64,000 nucleotides of DNA from Datnioides undecimradiatus (lineage: Eukaryota > Chordata > Actinopteri > Lobotiformes > Datnioididae), in NCBI GenBank assembly GCA_008933995.1, contig WARS01000027.1:2080001-2144000 (forward strand), given 5' to 3'. A program made the position numbers and the translations under genes. How positions within the stretch are numbered: the first letter of the stretch is position 1; every line of letters begins with the position of its first letter. Positions 12,633 through 25,783 of this stretch are shown here, piece after piece. The notes below the pieces were generated by a model. That model was given only the letters and a program-made list of their open reading frames with translations. It made no database searches and had not been told where the DNA came from.

Positions 12633-13689
12633 GGGTTTATATTGGCGGTTTGTGCTTATTGATGCACCATCACTGAAGACCACTTGGACCCCTGCAGTGC
12701 AGGAGGATCCACTGGGCCACAGCTGGTGGAGACTGAGATCTTTGACCACCAAAGTTGTGCAAAATCAATGAATCAGACAATTCTGTGGAAATAATGTAAA
12801 TATACCGTACAGATAATGACCAACCCTGCAGCTCTTTTGATTTTATGGCACATTTACACCAAAAGGCTTCAAACCAGCCCTGATAAAGTCACCACAGACT
12901 AAAATCACACAGTTACGGACTCGCTGGTGGACACAGATTCAACGCTGCAGTGTTAATGAGTTCAGGTTCATCGGCCCTCCAGTTATTTCTCAGCACTGCT
13001 GCACTCATAGCTTGGCATAAATGCATCAGTTTCAATGATTCAAGGGAAACACAACAATAAAACACTAACACAGACTTTAATGTTCCTTTTATTTGCTCTT
13101 TGCTTACAGATGTTAAGACGATGTCTGTTTAGCAGAGTGGAAGTTGAAATCCACCTCTGGAGTACCTGTAAAGATCACAACTCTGTCGAGCCCGATCGTT
13201 TCTACTCAACATATAAATCTTTAAAAACACATCACAAATAAAAAGTTTCATCTTGGCTCAGCAGGATCAACAGCTGCTGCACATTTGGACCTTCAGTGAG
13301 TTTTTGTGGCAGCAGGCCGGTGCATGTAGGATTGTACAACAAGGTGTCTTCACATTTCATACACAGAATCCTTGGTGGTAGGATCATTGTTGGTTTGGGA
13401 ACAGTAAGATAAGGGTGGTTATACACTCTCATGCTGGCTGGACCAAGAGCAGATCAGAAACTGGGGTGTAAACAGCTGAAGTTTAACCAGAACGTCTGTA
13501 AAATGAGGGATAGTGCACTAGTAATCACATTCAACATGCTGGTTACTGTCAACAGAAGGTAGCACAACCGGAGACAACTTTCCTGCTCTGGGAAAGCAGC
13601 AAGTACCTCAGCATGTTAAAAACAAGATGTATGTTGTGAAAATGAAAATGCATTCACGTATTTGTGTTACACAGCAAAATGAACAGCCA

Positions 13690-14420
13690 AATAGGATTTT
13701 TAATAAGTGATGTGATCAAAATTAACCATTACCAGTTAGCTGAACATCAATCTGAGTCAGGTGTAGCACATTAACTTGCAATTAAGAGTGCACCAAAACT
13801 AATTAGCAAGTTAGCAAACAAGTTAAAATGGCTAAAAGTCAATTGATAATAGAAAGGCAGCTGAAATGCTGGTAAAATAAATGAGAAAACAGTTCAAATG
13901 GTTAAATAAAGGTGGTTTTAAGGTTCACACAGTTAGCTTAAAGTAATGTTAGCTGGAACAGGTAGCAGTCCTACAGCTAGCTAATTTAGCTAAGAGTAAT
14001 TAAAAACAGGTGAAATGGTTAAAAGTATTGATAAAAACTCAACATATCTGGATAAAAATGTTCGTAGGGTTAGCTTAAAGTAATCATAACAGCTGAAGTG
14101 CAGTCGTAACTGTTAGCACACGTTAGCTAAAAGTAATGAGTCAACAGTTGAAATGGTTAAAAGTATGGACTAACACATGGAAATTCAGCCAACAGGGAAT
14201 GCATACGGCTCGTGCAGTCATCTTAAGGTGAAACAGATAAACACATAATAAATTGCACATATTAGCTAAAATTGATGATAAAGAGTTGAAGGAGCGCAGA
14301 GGAAATAGGTAAAAGGGTGATGGATAAACAGATGAAATAGCAAGAGCAACAGTTGAAATACACCGATATGCTAGCTAAATGGATAAAATAATGTACGTTA
14401 AATGGAAAAATATTGCAATA
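13690..14420. repeat. Highly diverged tandem repeat
   Basis: Phrases such as 'gttagctaaaagtaatgag', 'tgaaatggttaaaagtat' and 'gttagcttaaagtaat' recur roughly every 100-150 bp with many changes, suggesting an old tandem array. A dot plot is needed to set the unit. Confidence 0.5.
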
Positions 14421-15199
14421 TTGTCCATTGATAAGACTGGTGGTGTGTGGTTACACTGGACAAAGAGACCACTGACCACTCATACATGATATGACTAAAC
14501 CTATGATAACATTACAGGTTCTAATGAATTACAGGCTACAGCAGAGACTGAAAAGTCAAGTGAGGACAGGAAATAACGTCATGAAGCAGGCACCAAGGCT
14601 GGGTGTGAAGTGCCTCCAGTGAGTAAGAGCATAGCAGTTGTTTAACTTAAAGGAAACACAACATGTCAGGCTTTTCTTGTCAACTACACATACCTACTTA
14701 TGAATACACACACAGACAACGTGAGCCCTGTTAATATGAGCTCTGAACACATCGTGGGAAAAAACCTGCAGCAGAGGGTCTGAGCTTCAGAGAAAGTGTC
14801 TTATTGTAAATGGGGTGGTGTGAAATTCAGGATCTAACGTAAATCACACCTGCAAACCTCATTAAACGCCCTCCTGGCTGAAAAAGGCCACCGTGGGCGT
14901 TTTTCTTAAATTCTCGGGACATTTTTAACTTTTTTTGCCCCAAATGACGGAGGAAGCTGCAGTATTCAGATTTGTTTAGACATTTGTTTAGTGGAACTAT
15001 TGAGCTTGTCAGCTGCCACTTAGCATGCCAGAGAGATATGCTGATTTTATTTTTTGTCCTAAATGAGTCTTTATTGAATTAAATTATAGATAGTCCTGCA
15101 AACAAAATACAAGCACAGGTACATTGGATCTATTTTTGATAAAAATGCTCCCTATATGGGATTTTACCATCTTTCCATTGCAAAAACCTGTAATTTCAT

Positions 15200-15230
15200 A
15201 AGGGTGTGTAGACTTTTTATATCCACTGTA
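15200..15230. mobile_element. Probable Tc1/mariner-type terminal fragment
   Basis: The string 'gtgtgtagactttttatatcc' (split: gtgtgtagac, tttttatatcc) followed by 'actgtaa' resembles the outer end of common fish Tc1-like elements. The opposite end and a transposase are not visible nearby. Confidence 0.4.
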
Positions 15231-16230
15231 AGGACAGCTGCTGTGACTAACTGCCATAAACATGTTCCCAGCTACCTAGCATGTTAGCCAGCTAGCAAGT
15301 AATGTGTGCATAAAAATGCATATGAACTGTGTGAACCTCAGCAGCAAGAGGGGACTGTCAGGACAACACAGAGCTGAGTGTATGAATGGACTCAGGTGCA
15401 GTAGCTCACAAGTAAAACTAGCTTACATGTCACCATCCTTGGACCTTTGTCCTCCTTCTTCTGGCTGCAGGTGTCGTGGTTAGGCTTGAAAGGGAAGCTG
15501 AACTTTGTGCCGAGCCGAGCAGGAAGGAGGCCAAGACATGCAGGAAACAGGAAGACAAACAAGAAGCAGACAGGTGAAATTCGGTGCTGATGTTCAGGTG
15601 TGAAAGATGCAGATAGGCAGGCCACAGCAGGTGGGTATCCCCTACTCGCAGACAAGGGCACAAACACAGGAAGAGGTTTCACAAGTTAAAGTGTTGAAGT
15701 TTGTCTCTGTTTGGTGGAATTCACAGACATTTCTTTCTGCTGAATTTCTGCTGAACTTCCACGAACTCGAGTGCTAAGTGGCAACAATTTACCTAAACTA
15801 CCCTCTTTTCTGATAATGGCGAACATGATAATGGTTGTAAAAAAAAACAGTTGGTTCTCGTCAGCGTTCAAAAAAGTTTTTGTCAAACCATTTTAAACAT
15901 TTACTGGGATTTAGACGGCTTTAAGAATCATGTTAGTTTCTGGTTATCTAGAAAAACCTAGGCTCAAACTCAGTCTGATTAAACTTTCTGCAGCTCTTGA
16001 GCTTTCTAATACTCCAGATATATCTAAGTTCTAAACAGGTGCACCATGATTACAGTGAATCTCTTATGCATTGGACATGTTACACAGCTTGACATGCAGA
16101 GGTCTAAAAGTTTGGTTAAGATGTAAACGAACAATTCCTGTGTCCATAATAATGGTTGAATCACAAAGTCTAAAAAAAAAAGGCTAAGTCAGTAAACGGC
16201 TGCACTGTTAATCCACTAATCCTACTAAAA

Positions 16231-16349
16231 GTAGGTGAGATACAACTCTATGCAGATGACACTAGTATTTACCATCCTTAAATGTGGCAATGGTTTCCTT
16301 ACTACAGATATTATTAAAAGTAGCTATGAAATTAAAATTGGTTTTGATT
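16231..16349 (+). mobile_element. LINE reverse-transcriptase scrap
   Basis: The plus strand reads VGEIQLYADDTSIYHP (YADD catalytic motif) and, after indels and stops, KVAMKLKLVLI, matching the 'L..LKLVLN' segment that follows YADD in non-LTR reverse transcriptases. Clearly inactive. Confidence 0.7.
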
Positions 16350-18259
16350 GGCTCCTGTTAATGATCTGAATGGTTACAGTACTGATTAAGTTTATATTAC
16401 ATTTTATATTTTATATTATACATTAATCTAAAGAGGGTTAGGCCTTAGGCTCGATAGCAAGTGGACATTTGGTATCTATATTGATGGTCTCCTAAAAAGA
16501 CCACAGTGAGGTTTATGTTGGGGGTTTTTTAAATTCCTTTTGCTGCTAGAAAAAGATTTTTCTTTCTTTCTTATTTTTCTATGTGTTAGACAACCACCAC
16601 ATAATTTATAAGCATGCATCTTCATCTTCTTTTGAAAAAGCTGGATCCAGTCCATCATGCAGCCGTGCAACTGCTGTCAGTACATATCACAACTTAATAC
16701 TGTGTTACTGTACGTTACTGAAATAAGACAAAGACTTTGACCGGAGTTTGGCAAATCTGCCCTTTTCTGTTACACCTGGCAAGCCTGCAACAAGCTGCAA
16801 GTCGTTGACATTCAGCAGGTGCTTTCTGGTTAAATAAAGGCATAAAGATACTGATATAGGGTGGTACCAGCACATACTCAGAAGACAACCAAGTGTGGAT
16901 TCAGCACATTATCATTATAATTATGATAAGCCTATTGAGACAAATTTGAGTCATTTCTGACAAACAGTCAGTGAGTTGGTGTAATTACATAATGGACCAA
17001 ACTGATTTTTCCAAACCTCACCCTGTTCATCTGTGAAGGTCATGATTCAGATTTTCTAAACTTTGGAGCAACCTGGACATTTTCTTCTTTACAAATGACG
17101 ACATTTTTTCTTTATTTCCCCTGAAGAAAATCCCGCCCTCTGATTTTGCTTTGAGGGGAAACCCCTCCACAGGTCACGCATCACACCTGAAAATATGAGA
17201 ATATGATTCTCATCTATGTAGGTTTGTGCAGGTGAAGGAAGGTATATATCCAAATGTGTATTTTTCGTTCTTCTAAGGATAAGATTAAAGTTACATACCA
17301 GAACAAATCTGAGGAACTTGTACATTTTCACACCTTTCTCTACTTCTTCTTCAAGACATTTTCACTTGCATTAACAGACTGTAGTTACTATTTACCAACA
17401 AAGTCTAAAGTGTTGAGTTAATAAAATGTGCCATTTCGTTATAAATTTAACCTCCCAACAGTTTATAACTACACCTGAAACAATGAGTTGATTAATCACT
17501 ACAAATATTTTTATGGTTTCAGTCACTTTTCATGCAAGAACATCTCTTTCATTTCAAAAATAATCCCTTCTGGTGAAAAGGTGCAGTCGTAAACAAACAA
17601 ACAATTGACTGTTCGACCTTAAAGTTACTGGTAGGGAAAAGTGTGGTCACAAAACAAACTGGGGATAGATTCAATAGGAGAAATAGAGCAAATAGAAAAA
17701 CAAAACAACAACAAAACAATATCTTATTAAACATACGAAGCACTTAGTTCGGCAGGTTTCACTCTAATAGGTAATGAGCAGGTGGGTGTGGACGACAACC
17801 ACAGCTGAAACCACTGATCCATCCTGTCAAACTCGGTCATTACAACACGAGGTGAGGGGAATCCCCGGCGTATGATTGGTGCAGGAGCTGGGGTACACGG
17901 TGATGTCAGAATGATGTCACAGGAATGTGAGTAGAGTAATTCCAGAGCGCGGCGCAGAAACTCTTTCTTTCCCTCTTTATTTAAGCGGGTTTTCCTTTCT
18001 TCTTCTTCTTTCTTTATTTCATTTATTACTCCTTTCTTTCTGTTTTTCTCTTTGTTACCTACTTTGTTTGTTTCTCTCCATCTTTCTTTTTCTTAAAACA
18101 CCGATGGGCTTGTTATTCTACTGTCATCACACTGTTCAACGTTTTATTTTTAAGCTAAAGTTAAAGAAACGTGTCCGTCACAGGTTTAAGCCACAGACCG
18201 TGAAGGCAGGCGGCCATCACGTCAAACAAAATAGTCAGAATATTGCGGCTGACACAGGC

Positions 18260-18433
18260 GCCGCCATCTTGATCTAGTGACATCATCTGGAGTCAGTAGT
18301 GATCGGGGGTGTAGAGCTGCAGGTATCTAGGTCCCGCCCGTTTTACCTGTCAGTCATGACATCCGGCCCCCTTTTCACAGCGTCATTAACTGATTAAAGC
18401 CAAACTGATGAGAAGAATGGGAGAAATGAGATC
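18260..18433 (+). mobile_element. Dispersed repeat, copy A
   Basis: Shares an ordered series of words with 25784-25946: 'gccgccatcttg', 'agtagtgatc', 'tgtagagct', 'aggtccc', 'ccccttttcacagc', 'aactgatt' and 'ccaaactgat'. Weaker similarity extends about 70 bp further left in both copies. Probably a non-autonomous transposon; termini not defined. Confidence 0.7.
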
Positions 18434-18833
18434 AGAGCCAAGACAAACATTCATAAACACTCACAATATAACAACATAATAGTTCAGTCTGTGAGCTAAT
18501 GGAGTCTTCTGTGTCTCAGTGGGCCCACAGTTTTGTTTCTGTCCACATACTTTTCTGATGCTGCCAGGAAAATCACAAATTTGTCTCGATTTACTCAAAT
18601 TTTAGTTCCGTTTCGTCTCTCACCCGCTTCATTATCGTTGCCAGATCACAATCGAAACCTCTAAACATCAGCCTGCTCATTGTTTGGTGTGAGAATGTGA
18701 GAAACTCTGTAGTAAGAAGCTTTCTGTTACTTTCATATCCTCTGTTGTTAAAAAAACTGAATCAAGTCTGAAAATGCAAATTAAAAAGAGAAAAAAAAGG
18801 AAACGAAACTTTGTCTTGGTGCTGATTTCTGCT
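18434..18833. other. Spacer downstream of ifng1rel
   Basis: No gene, RNA or transposon recognised; AT-rich sequence just past the candidate ifng1rel poly(A) site. Confidence 0.5.
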
Positions 18834-18839
18834 TTTAAT
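18834..18839 (-). terminator. Candidate ifng1rel polyadenylation signal (ATTAAA)
   Basis: Minus-strand ATTAAA about 355 nt past the ifng1rel stop and immediately past an AU-rich block. Plausible but unproven. Confidence 0.4.
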
Positions 18840-18872
18840 TAAAAAAAAACAAGAACATGTTTTAAAACCACA

Positions 18873-18940
18873 AAAAAATAAATTAAGTTAAATTAATAAA
18901 TAAAATACATTAAAATACTGATAAAAATAAATAAAACTTA
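18873..18940 (-). promoter_or_regulatory. AU-rich element cluster, ifng1rel 3'UTR
   Basis: The minus strand shows repeated TTTATTT and ATTTATT words. It lies 250-320 nt past the stop, in the position expected for a cytokine mRNA instability element. Confidence 0.5.
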
Positions 18941-19191
18941 GTTAAGTGACTGGATTGAGAAATGACCCAAAGTGAGACTTTAAATAATGAAATAAATACT
19001 AACTGTCAGAGGAAGATGTCGTCATGGAAACCTTATACAACTTAACTCAGTTATGAACATAAAATGAAATAAAATATGAGAAAAAAGTGAAAATAAACAT
19101 TAAAACATGAATTAAATGATGAGAAAGGCAGAGGATTAGTCATGGGGGAGGCAGTTCGACGGTCGTGATGTTACATCATGGCGGTTATTGA

Positions 19192-19211
19192 GTTCACATC
19201 GGTTCACATCG
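19192..19211 (-). repeat. 10-bp perfect tandem duplication over the ifng1rel stop
   Basis: The plus-strand unit 'gttcacatcg' occurs twice in direct succession. On the coding strand the TGA stop (19194-19196) lies inside the duplication. With one unit the frame would continue to a TAA at 19136-19138. Confidence 0.9.
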
Positions 19212-21701
19212 GTGTCGAACCACAGAGGCCGCCTGGTAAATCTCTTTAAACTGAGCCAGAGCTTTCCTCTGAACCACGGGGTCGTCCACCTGCAGGGAGA
19301 CACGCAAACAGAGTTCACTTCCTGTTCGGGCCGAAGGAGAAAAGCCAGAGACTAAATGTCGTCATGAAGGGAAGATCTGTCGAGTAACGTCACATAACAA
19401 TAACACTGCTATTAAGAAGTTGGTCATAATGTCCATAATCTGTAACCCTGCAGGCTAAGAACAGCAGTAACTCACACAGCATCACCTTTAATAACCTTTA
19501 TGTTTGATTACGAGTAAAATCAAGAGTTAAAACAGCAAAAATGCACCAATGTTATATTTCAGCCTGTTTAAGGACGAAGTGTTTGTTCGACATCCAGCCA
19601 CCAGTGAGCACTGCGGGACTTTGGGGATGTGCAGAACAAAACAAACTGAGAACAAACTGTGCACGAGCAAAACAAAGTGCTGAACCCTCCCCACTCAACG
19701 GACAGACAGACGGACTGATGGACTGATAGGTGGACAGACAGACAGACAGACGGACTGACAGACAGACAGACGGACGGACTGATGGACAGACTGATGGACT
19801 GACGGACGGACGGACGTCACACACCTGGATTTTGTTCAGCTTGTTGATGACGTCCTCTCGGTTGCAGGCCTGGTGGTGCAGGTGTTTCTTCAGCCCATTC
19901 ATCTTGCGCTGGAGGTGCTTCAGAGCGTCCTCCACCACAGACCTTTCAGAGTCTCGCACCTGATCCAGGAGAGCCGGGGTCTTGTCAGAGTGGTGCAGGA
20001 TGCTGGAGAAGATCCGCGTGTAGACGTCCAGGGTGATGTTCATCAGCTCCACCCTGTCCTGTGGAGGAGGGAACAGCTGGGAGTCAGTATGCAGGGAGCA
20101 CAGTGTAGGAGCAGAAGGACAAATAATAACAACATATAATAATAATAACAATAATACTTAACTTAATTTATCAGATTAAATAACAGCTGAGACCGTAGTC
20201 TAACTTTTATTAATCCAGTTATGTAACAACATTTTGGATTTCTGTATCAAAGCGATGAAACGACCTTTCTGACTCTCTGGGTCAGGCAGAAACAAACATT
20301 CCCGTCTGGTTGTTTTGACTCATCATCGGCTTCTCAACTGATTTTGCAGCAATAATAGTATCAATATAGATTCATAAATCATCAATTTACAGAATTATAC
20401 CTTACGTTCTACACCATAATACTGATATATGGTATCATTTTTACGTGTAGCGTCTCTAACGTTGACACCTCGGGCCTCCATCCTGGGTCCTGTTTGACTT
20501 TCTCTGTATTTTGATGTTACTGAACCCTTGTTTCATTGCTGCTTGTCTTAAAACAAGACACCTCATGTCAGCATCCTCCAAAACATCAACTTTCCACAAT
20601 CCATCACACTAAACATTTCATCAGAAGACTTCCCCACATTTGTGGAAGAAATGTTGTTTTTCTTTGTTTTGCGTACCTGGCAGGAGCAGTTGATGCTGCT
20701 GATGACAGAACTGAAGAGAGGGTTAGTGATGATGTCCGGCTTCGTCAACCCCTAAAACACACACACAGAAACACGTTTGAACACTCTGACTGCGCTGTTG
20801 TTAGTATTTGCGTCCTGACTGAAGCGCGTCAGTGAATCCACTTCACATTTTAAGACTCGTAAACATTTTGTTTTGTCATTTTTAGTAATTTCATTAAAAT
20901 CTCTTCTTATTTAAGAACTTGAGCTGTTTGTTGTTTTGCTCAGACTCTGTCCACCTCCTAGAAATGAGTGTCCCTTTAAAACAAGGCAGATTGCAGCACT
21001 GCAACAAGGAAATAATGAAAATAATAAAGACTTGTGACAAAAAACCAACTTTTTGCTCTTAGAGCAAGACAACTGTAGCAGGTGACACTGCAACAGGAAA
21101 ATACGTCTCATAAATCTCTTTTTAATGAGAAAATATTGAGTTCAAAGTGTTGAAAAAGGCTGAAATGCAGATAAAACACCAGCGCACTAATTGAATTGAA
21201 ACAGTACTATAGTCTTATAATCAATAGTTTCCACTGCAGAAACGTCCACAAGGAGAATAAACGGGGAGAAAAATCATAAAAAATAACACAAGTTGCTGAA
21301 AACATCGATCAGTTGCTGATTCACATGAGACTAATATGATGCTTTACAATCTGATGTGAATCTGTTCTTTGCAGAAAGTCTCAGAGGGCCTGCAGTGCAA
21401 AAGGTAAACATCAACAACTAAAAGATGTCAAAAAGCTTCACACATCTTTTCACCTGTGCACAAAACCCTGAAAGTCTGATCTCAAACTCCAAACCACGAT
21501 TGAGAGGTAGAAGCTAAGCTAACCTGAAAACTGCAGCGGGTCTAACATGGGGCCCTGAGAGACCCACCAACTCACCAGTGCATTCTCGATGGACCCGTGG
21601 GTGTGTGCCAGGTTCTCAGAGACAAACTGGACGGGACTCCCAGATGCAAACACAACTCCCAGTACGACCAGTACACACAGTGAACCACGGCACGAAGACA
21701 T
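19194..21701 (-). CDS. ifng1rel: Interferon-gamma-related cytokine, four coding exons
   Basis: Exons: 21576-21701, 20677-20751, 19825-20058, 19194-19289; 42+25+78+31 = 176 residues, all phase 0, same architecture as ifng1. The start MSSCRGSLCVLVVLGVVFAS is a signal peptide; this ATG is the first one downstream of the TATA box at 21830. The last exon holds a variant signature VQRKALAQFKEI, with Q where IFN-gamma normally has the conserved E. It then ends RHRCEPM without a polybasic NLS. Lack of an NLS, the altered signature and a position between ifng1 and il26 fit the fish IFN-gamma-related paralogue. Cysteines occur in INCSCQ, QACN and RHRC. It is predicted to be a secreted ligand of a fish IFN-gamma-type receptor. 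The C-terminus may be shortened by a 10-bp duplication. Confidence 0.92.
19694..19816. repeat. (GACA/GACG)n tetranucleotide repeat at an ifng1rel donor
   Basis: Imperfect GACA, GACG and GACT units fill the beginning of ifng1rel intron 3. The repeat ends only 8 bp from the exon 3 boundary (19825), so the donor gtgtgtgac runs almost directly into it. Confidence 0.9.
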
Positions 21702-21829
21702 GTCGGACTGCTTCAATACAAAGACCTTTTGGATTGTACCGCAGAATGGTTGTCCGCAGAGAGAGGCTGAGAAAGAGCGCTGAGGTGTATTGCCTAATCA
21801 CTGATGCTCTGTGTTGACCTGTGGGTCTG

Positions 21830-21837
21830 TATATATA
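21830..21837 (-). promoter_or_regulatory. ifng1rel TATA box
   Basis: TATATATA on the minus strand, about 130 bp upstream of the ATG. This implies a 5'UTR of roughly 100 nt with no upstream ATG. Confidence 0.6.
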
Positions 21838-21839
21838 GC

Positions 21840-22186
21840 TGTCTGCATCCCTGTCAGCCTCGTTGTGTGTCTCTTTTTGTGTGTGGTTGTGCATCTCTGT
21901 GGTCTGTGGGCTTTCAGCAGAAGCACCAGAAACAGCAGCATTGACAACAACTTTCCTCTAAAACTCTGTCTGCTGCTGCTAAACAGTCACCCCAGGAGAC
22001 TCCCTGGTCAGGTTTCCATTCACTTCCACGAACGCATGCACGGACTGAAGAGACTCCCTGGTCAGAGTGGTTTAACTGGAGAGAGACCAGTTCAGCAAAA
22101 CTGACAAAGAAGTGTGTGTGCGCCAGTGCACATCAAGCAAAACCAGGTTTACCAGTCTTGCCAGTAACTTACTGATCGTGATCACT

Positions 22187-22228
<42 letters not shown>

Positions 22229-24914
22229 TGGTGGTTCCAAGAGTGCATCAAACCTCATGTAAGCTTTATGAAACTGTACAGTCCTATTTGCACTTTGTAT
22301 GCAAGGTCTTGTGCATGTGTCTGCACGCAAGAGGCCTTAAAGAGCATGAAATCATGTCACATTAAGCGGCACAGTCATTAATGCATTTATTAGTTTGTCT
22401 GTAGTTCAAATGATCAGAGTCATAACCAGTCAAAATATGAACATATATTCTAATTATAAGTGTATTTTAGCAATTTTCCTCAAACTCTCTCTGGTTTTCA
22501 GCCTCTTGAATGAAAAATGTAAGTGTGAGAGATGAAAACTGAGCATTTTGGGGGAGTTTGGACTGTTGGTTGAGCAAAATAAGACATTTGAGAATGTCTT
22601 GGACAAGCATTTAATAGTATTTTACTGTACACACCATTAACTGATTAAAGGAACAGACAATGTAATGGATAGTAAAAACATTTTTAGGTTAGAGGCCTAA
22701 AATGTAGTGTGTTACATCATGATGTCAGATGTATTTTGTTGAGCATCTTGAACTGAGACAATATTTGTAGTTGCAGCAGCGACTTCCTATACTTTAACAG
22801 AACTGACAGCTAGGATAACTAAGACAAAGGAAACACTAGGCCGGTCTGGTGAAACTGCAAAGGTACTTTTAGCAAGTGTTAATGATGCAGCTGAGCTGGG
22901 TTGGATGCAATGAAACTGCATCCAACAAATTGGGGCACATATAAAGAGCAGTATCGTCTGCGTAGTGGAGAAGTCGGTAAAACACTGGACTTGTAGCATG
23001 GAGGCTGCTGTTTGTGCGTCACATGCCAAACCAAAAATCAACATTGCCTTATTTTAATGTACGTACAAACATTGTTACATGACATATGTGACACAATGAA
23101 TCAAATTGCAATCATTCTAGGCCGTCCAAAGTCTAATGTCTGGGACTTTAGTCAAAGTTTGACCAAGCGTCCCTCATCAGGACCTGTGAGTATTATTCAG
23201 ATCTGAAGTAATGTTTGAAATACTCCAATCTGAATATACTCCAACAGAGATCCTGCACGGTAAATTGTATTGAAATCTAGGAGCATTAGCATTAGCATTA
23301 GCAGTTGCCGTATCTTTGTGTATGTATGAAAAATTAAACGGTTTCTGAGCTGAGACGTTGTGCTTTACAGCCAAAATAGTGTTATTACGGTAATTTCACA
23401 GACTCCTTGAATTTTACTGGAAATAGTTTCATACTTTTCAAATTTCAAATATAACTTGCAAAATCTGCCATTCATGTGTAACTGCAGTGTTGTTTGTTCA
23501 CTAAAACTCTAAAATCCAATTCGGTTTTTTTCTTTTTCAACTGTCATCACACTCTTCTAACATGCAGCTAACAGTAAATAACTGCCAGGTATTGAAAGAT
23601 CCAGGTATTCTGGAAAAATGGGCAAAAGCACTGACAGGACAGGTTCAGGTGTTAAAGAGTTAATGTGTATGCAGCATTTTCATAGTATAGACAGTTCAGG
23701 TATGGCTTGTCTTACAGTGTATTTAGGTATGCATTTCACACCATATGAAACAAATACTATGTAAAATCATTTCATAAAAGCTGAAAGTGTGTCAAAATGT
23801 GAAAAATATCCCTTTTAGTAGTGACTAACAGTCATCTCTGGACAAGAAACGTAGTATGAGTGGGTGAACGCAGCCCACCCTCAGGATGTTGTAATAAGGT
23901 CAGCCGAGCTGCTGTTTTCACTCTGGTGTGTGGACCCCCTGTAGCTTGTGATTTTTCCAAGTTGCTTTTGTAGAGTCATTAAAAAGCCCCTACTCACAGT
24001 TTAGTTTCCTACAAAGAGTAAATTTAGCCAGATTTGAGATTTATTAATGGGATTTTTCAAGATGAATATTGAATATTGTTGACCTGACTGCACCGTGGGT
24101 CTTAGAGCAGCACCATTTCAATCCTCTGCACTTTCATATAGCAGAATTGACAAAGCTGACTTTGAAAAACTAGAATCCATGTTAATTCAAGCAAAGTCAG
24201 TTTTACTCAGTGCACCAACTTTATAAGGCCAAAGACTGAAGAGACACAAATCTATACAATAATATTTTCTTTCACTCTTGTTCACTCATGTAAATAGTGT
24301 GAGAACGTTCACTTTCTGTTTTATCACATAAAGAAATGGCAGAAATGGGAAATGAAAAATACCCTTTTAACCCTTTAAGATCACAGATTACATCTCTGGT
24401 CATTTTGTGCACCGATTTAACAACATATTCATCAAAAAATACAAAGAAATCCTTATCTTTGTATTCTTCAGACAAAAACAGATCACATTTTCTGTTTTAA
24501 GCTTCATCAGCTAGCAGCAGCATGCTACGTGGGTGTGTCTTCAGGTGTTGGTCTCCTCAAACCCTGTTGAGGTGGAGAACACCTGAACCTTGAGGCTCGT
24601 CATCCAACCCTGAATCACTGGAGCTCTCCATGTTTGTTCCCCCTTGCCCACTTTTCAACATTCAAATGAAATTGCCCCAGAATGTCTTGTTTTCACTCAG
24701 AAACCAGTCATTTCATCCTGACTTTAACGTTTTTAGCTCTTTTGGCCCATTTGGTCCAACCTTGGGTCAGAAGATGCATAAAAAAACAGAATTCAACATT
24801 TTTTGCATTTTCTATCAATTTCTTTTCCAGTAAATTGCTGCGAAGTGCCTCCTCTTCAAAGCTTCAAAATATATTTAATATATATTTAACCTCTGAAGAA
24901 ATGTGTTCACGGCT
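21840..24914. other. Spacer upstream of ifng1rel
   Basis: No gene recognised. The first few hundred bp are the likely ifng1rel promoter region. Contains a (GT)n run at 22190-22227, a possible tRNA-derived SINE scrap at about 22958-23010 ('agtcggtaaaacactggact' is tRNA-like), and a triple 'cattag' hexamer run near 23284-23302. Confidence 0.5.
22190..22227. repeat. (GT)n microsatellite
   Basis: About 19 uninterrupted GT units in the region upstream of ifng1rel. Confidence 0.95.
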
Positions 24915-25115
24915 GTAGGTGGAGACGCCACTGTACGTGGAAATATCATTGCTGGAGGTGAAAGGCGTCGCTGCTAGGTGCAGAAATGTCATCAGCCGTT
25001 CGTGCATCATGATTGCTGGTGGAAACGCCACCACAAGGCATGCAACGAAACCTGAATCATCACTGCGGGTAGAAATGCCATTACTATGAGTAGAAAAATC
25101 ATTTCTAGGGATTCC
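24915..25115. repeat. Degenerate short tandem repeat
   Basis: Variants of 'gctggtggaaacgccacc' and 'gggtagaaatgccatta' follow each other about ten times with heavy divergence. It is not coding: frames are interrupted and there are no splice-compatible boundaries. Confidence 0.55.
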
Positions 25116-25783
25116 CCGATAAATTTAATTTGCCCCTCAACCCAAATCAGACTATTTGAATTTTAATATTAGTGCTTCTCTGTTTGACATTGTAAGTGTT
25201 GGAGAGAACTACTCAACTTGTCAGCTATTACTGAATTTTCCCAGCTCACCACTGTTATTGAGTGACCATAGCAACAGCAGGATCAACACCCACAGTATGA
25301 TGGACCTTAGTTTATGTTCGTGGTACCATATTTCTCTGACTTGTGTGACACATTTTAACCAGCATACCAAGAAAGCAGGTTAAAAAAGAAAGGCCTGTGG
25401 CTTTAAGGTTGATCATGCACTTTAGCTGCAGCAAAGCTACATGCAAAGCTTCTGCAAACGCTAAGCGTACAACAATCAAGCTAAAAATGTAGCAGTAAAA
25501 AGTGAAATATCTGAATTTTTTAAACCTGTGATAACTGTGTTAGCAAACACATCCAGCAGTTTTAGTGATCATAGTGATCATTGATTTTGTTGATTTTACA
25601 ACATCAGTCCAGGATTCACCCTCTGTTTTTGGTCCCCTGCAACTTCTGAGGGTAATACTTCGCTCTATAGCTTCTAAATGCTAACAGCTAACAGTTAGCC
25701 AAAACCACTGATTGTAGACAAAGATGGCCGACACCCTTCAACTTCCTCCCACTCGACAAAAAAGGAGCCAAAATGTCCTGGGT

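Larger units (their letters stand above)
12633..18259. other. Spacer between ifng1 and ifng1rel
   Basis: No gene recognised. Contents: a diverged tandem repeat at about 13690-14420, a probable Tc1-type transposon end at 15200-15230, a reverse-transcriptase scrap at 16231-16349, and otherwise AT-rich unique-looking sequence. None of the open frames shows domain character or splice-compatible exon structure. Confidence 0.55.

Noticed and set aside
15392-15682. Two overlapping minus-strand open frames near 15.4-15.7 kb
   Set aside because: No domain character or exon structure; no neighbouring exon joins them.
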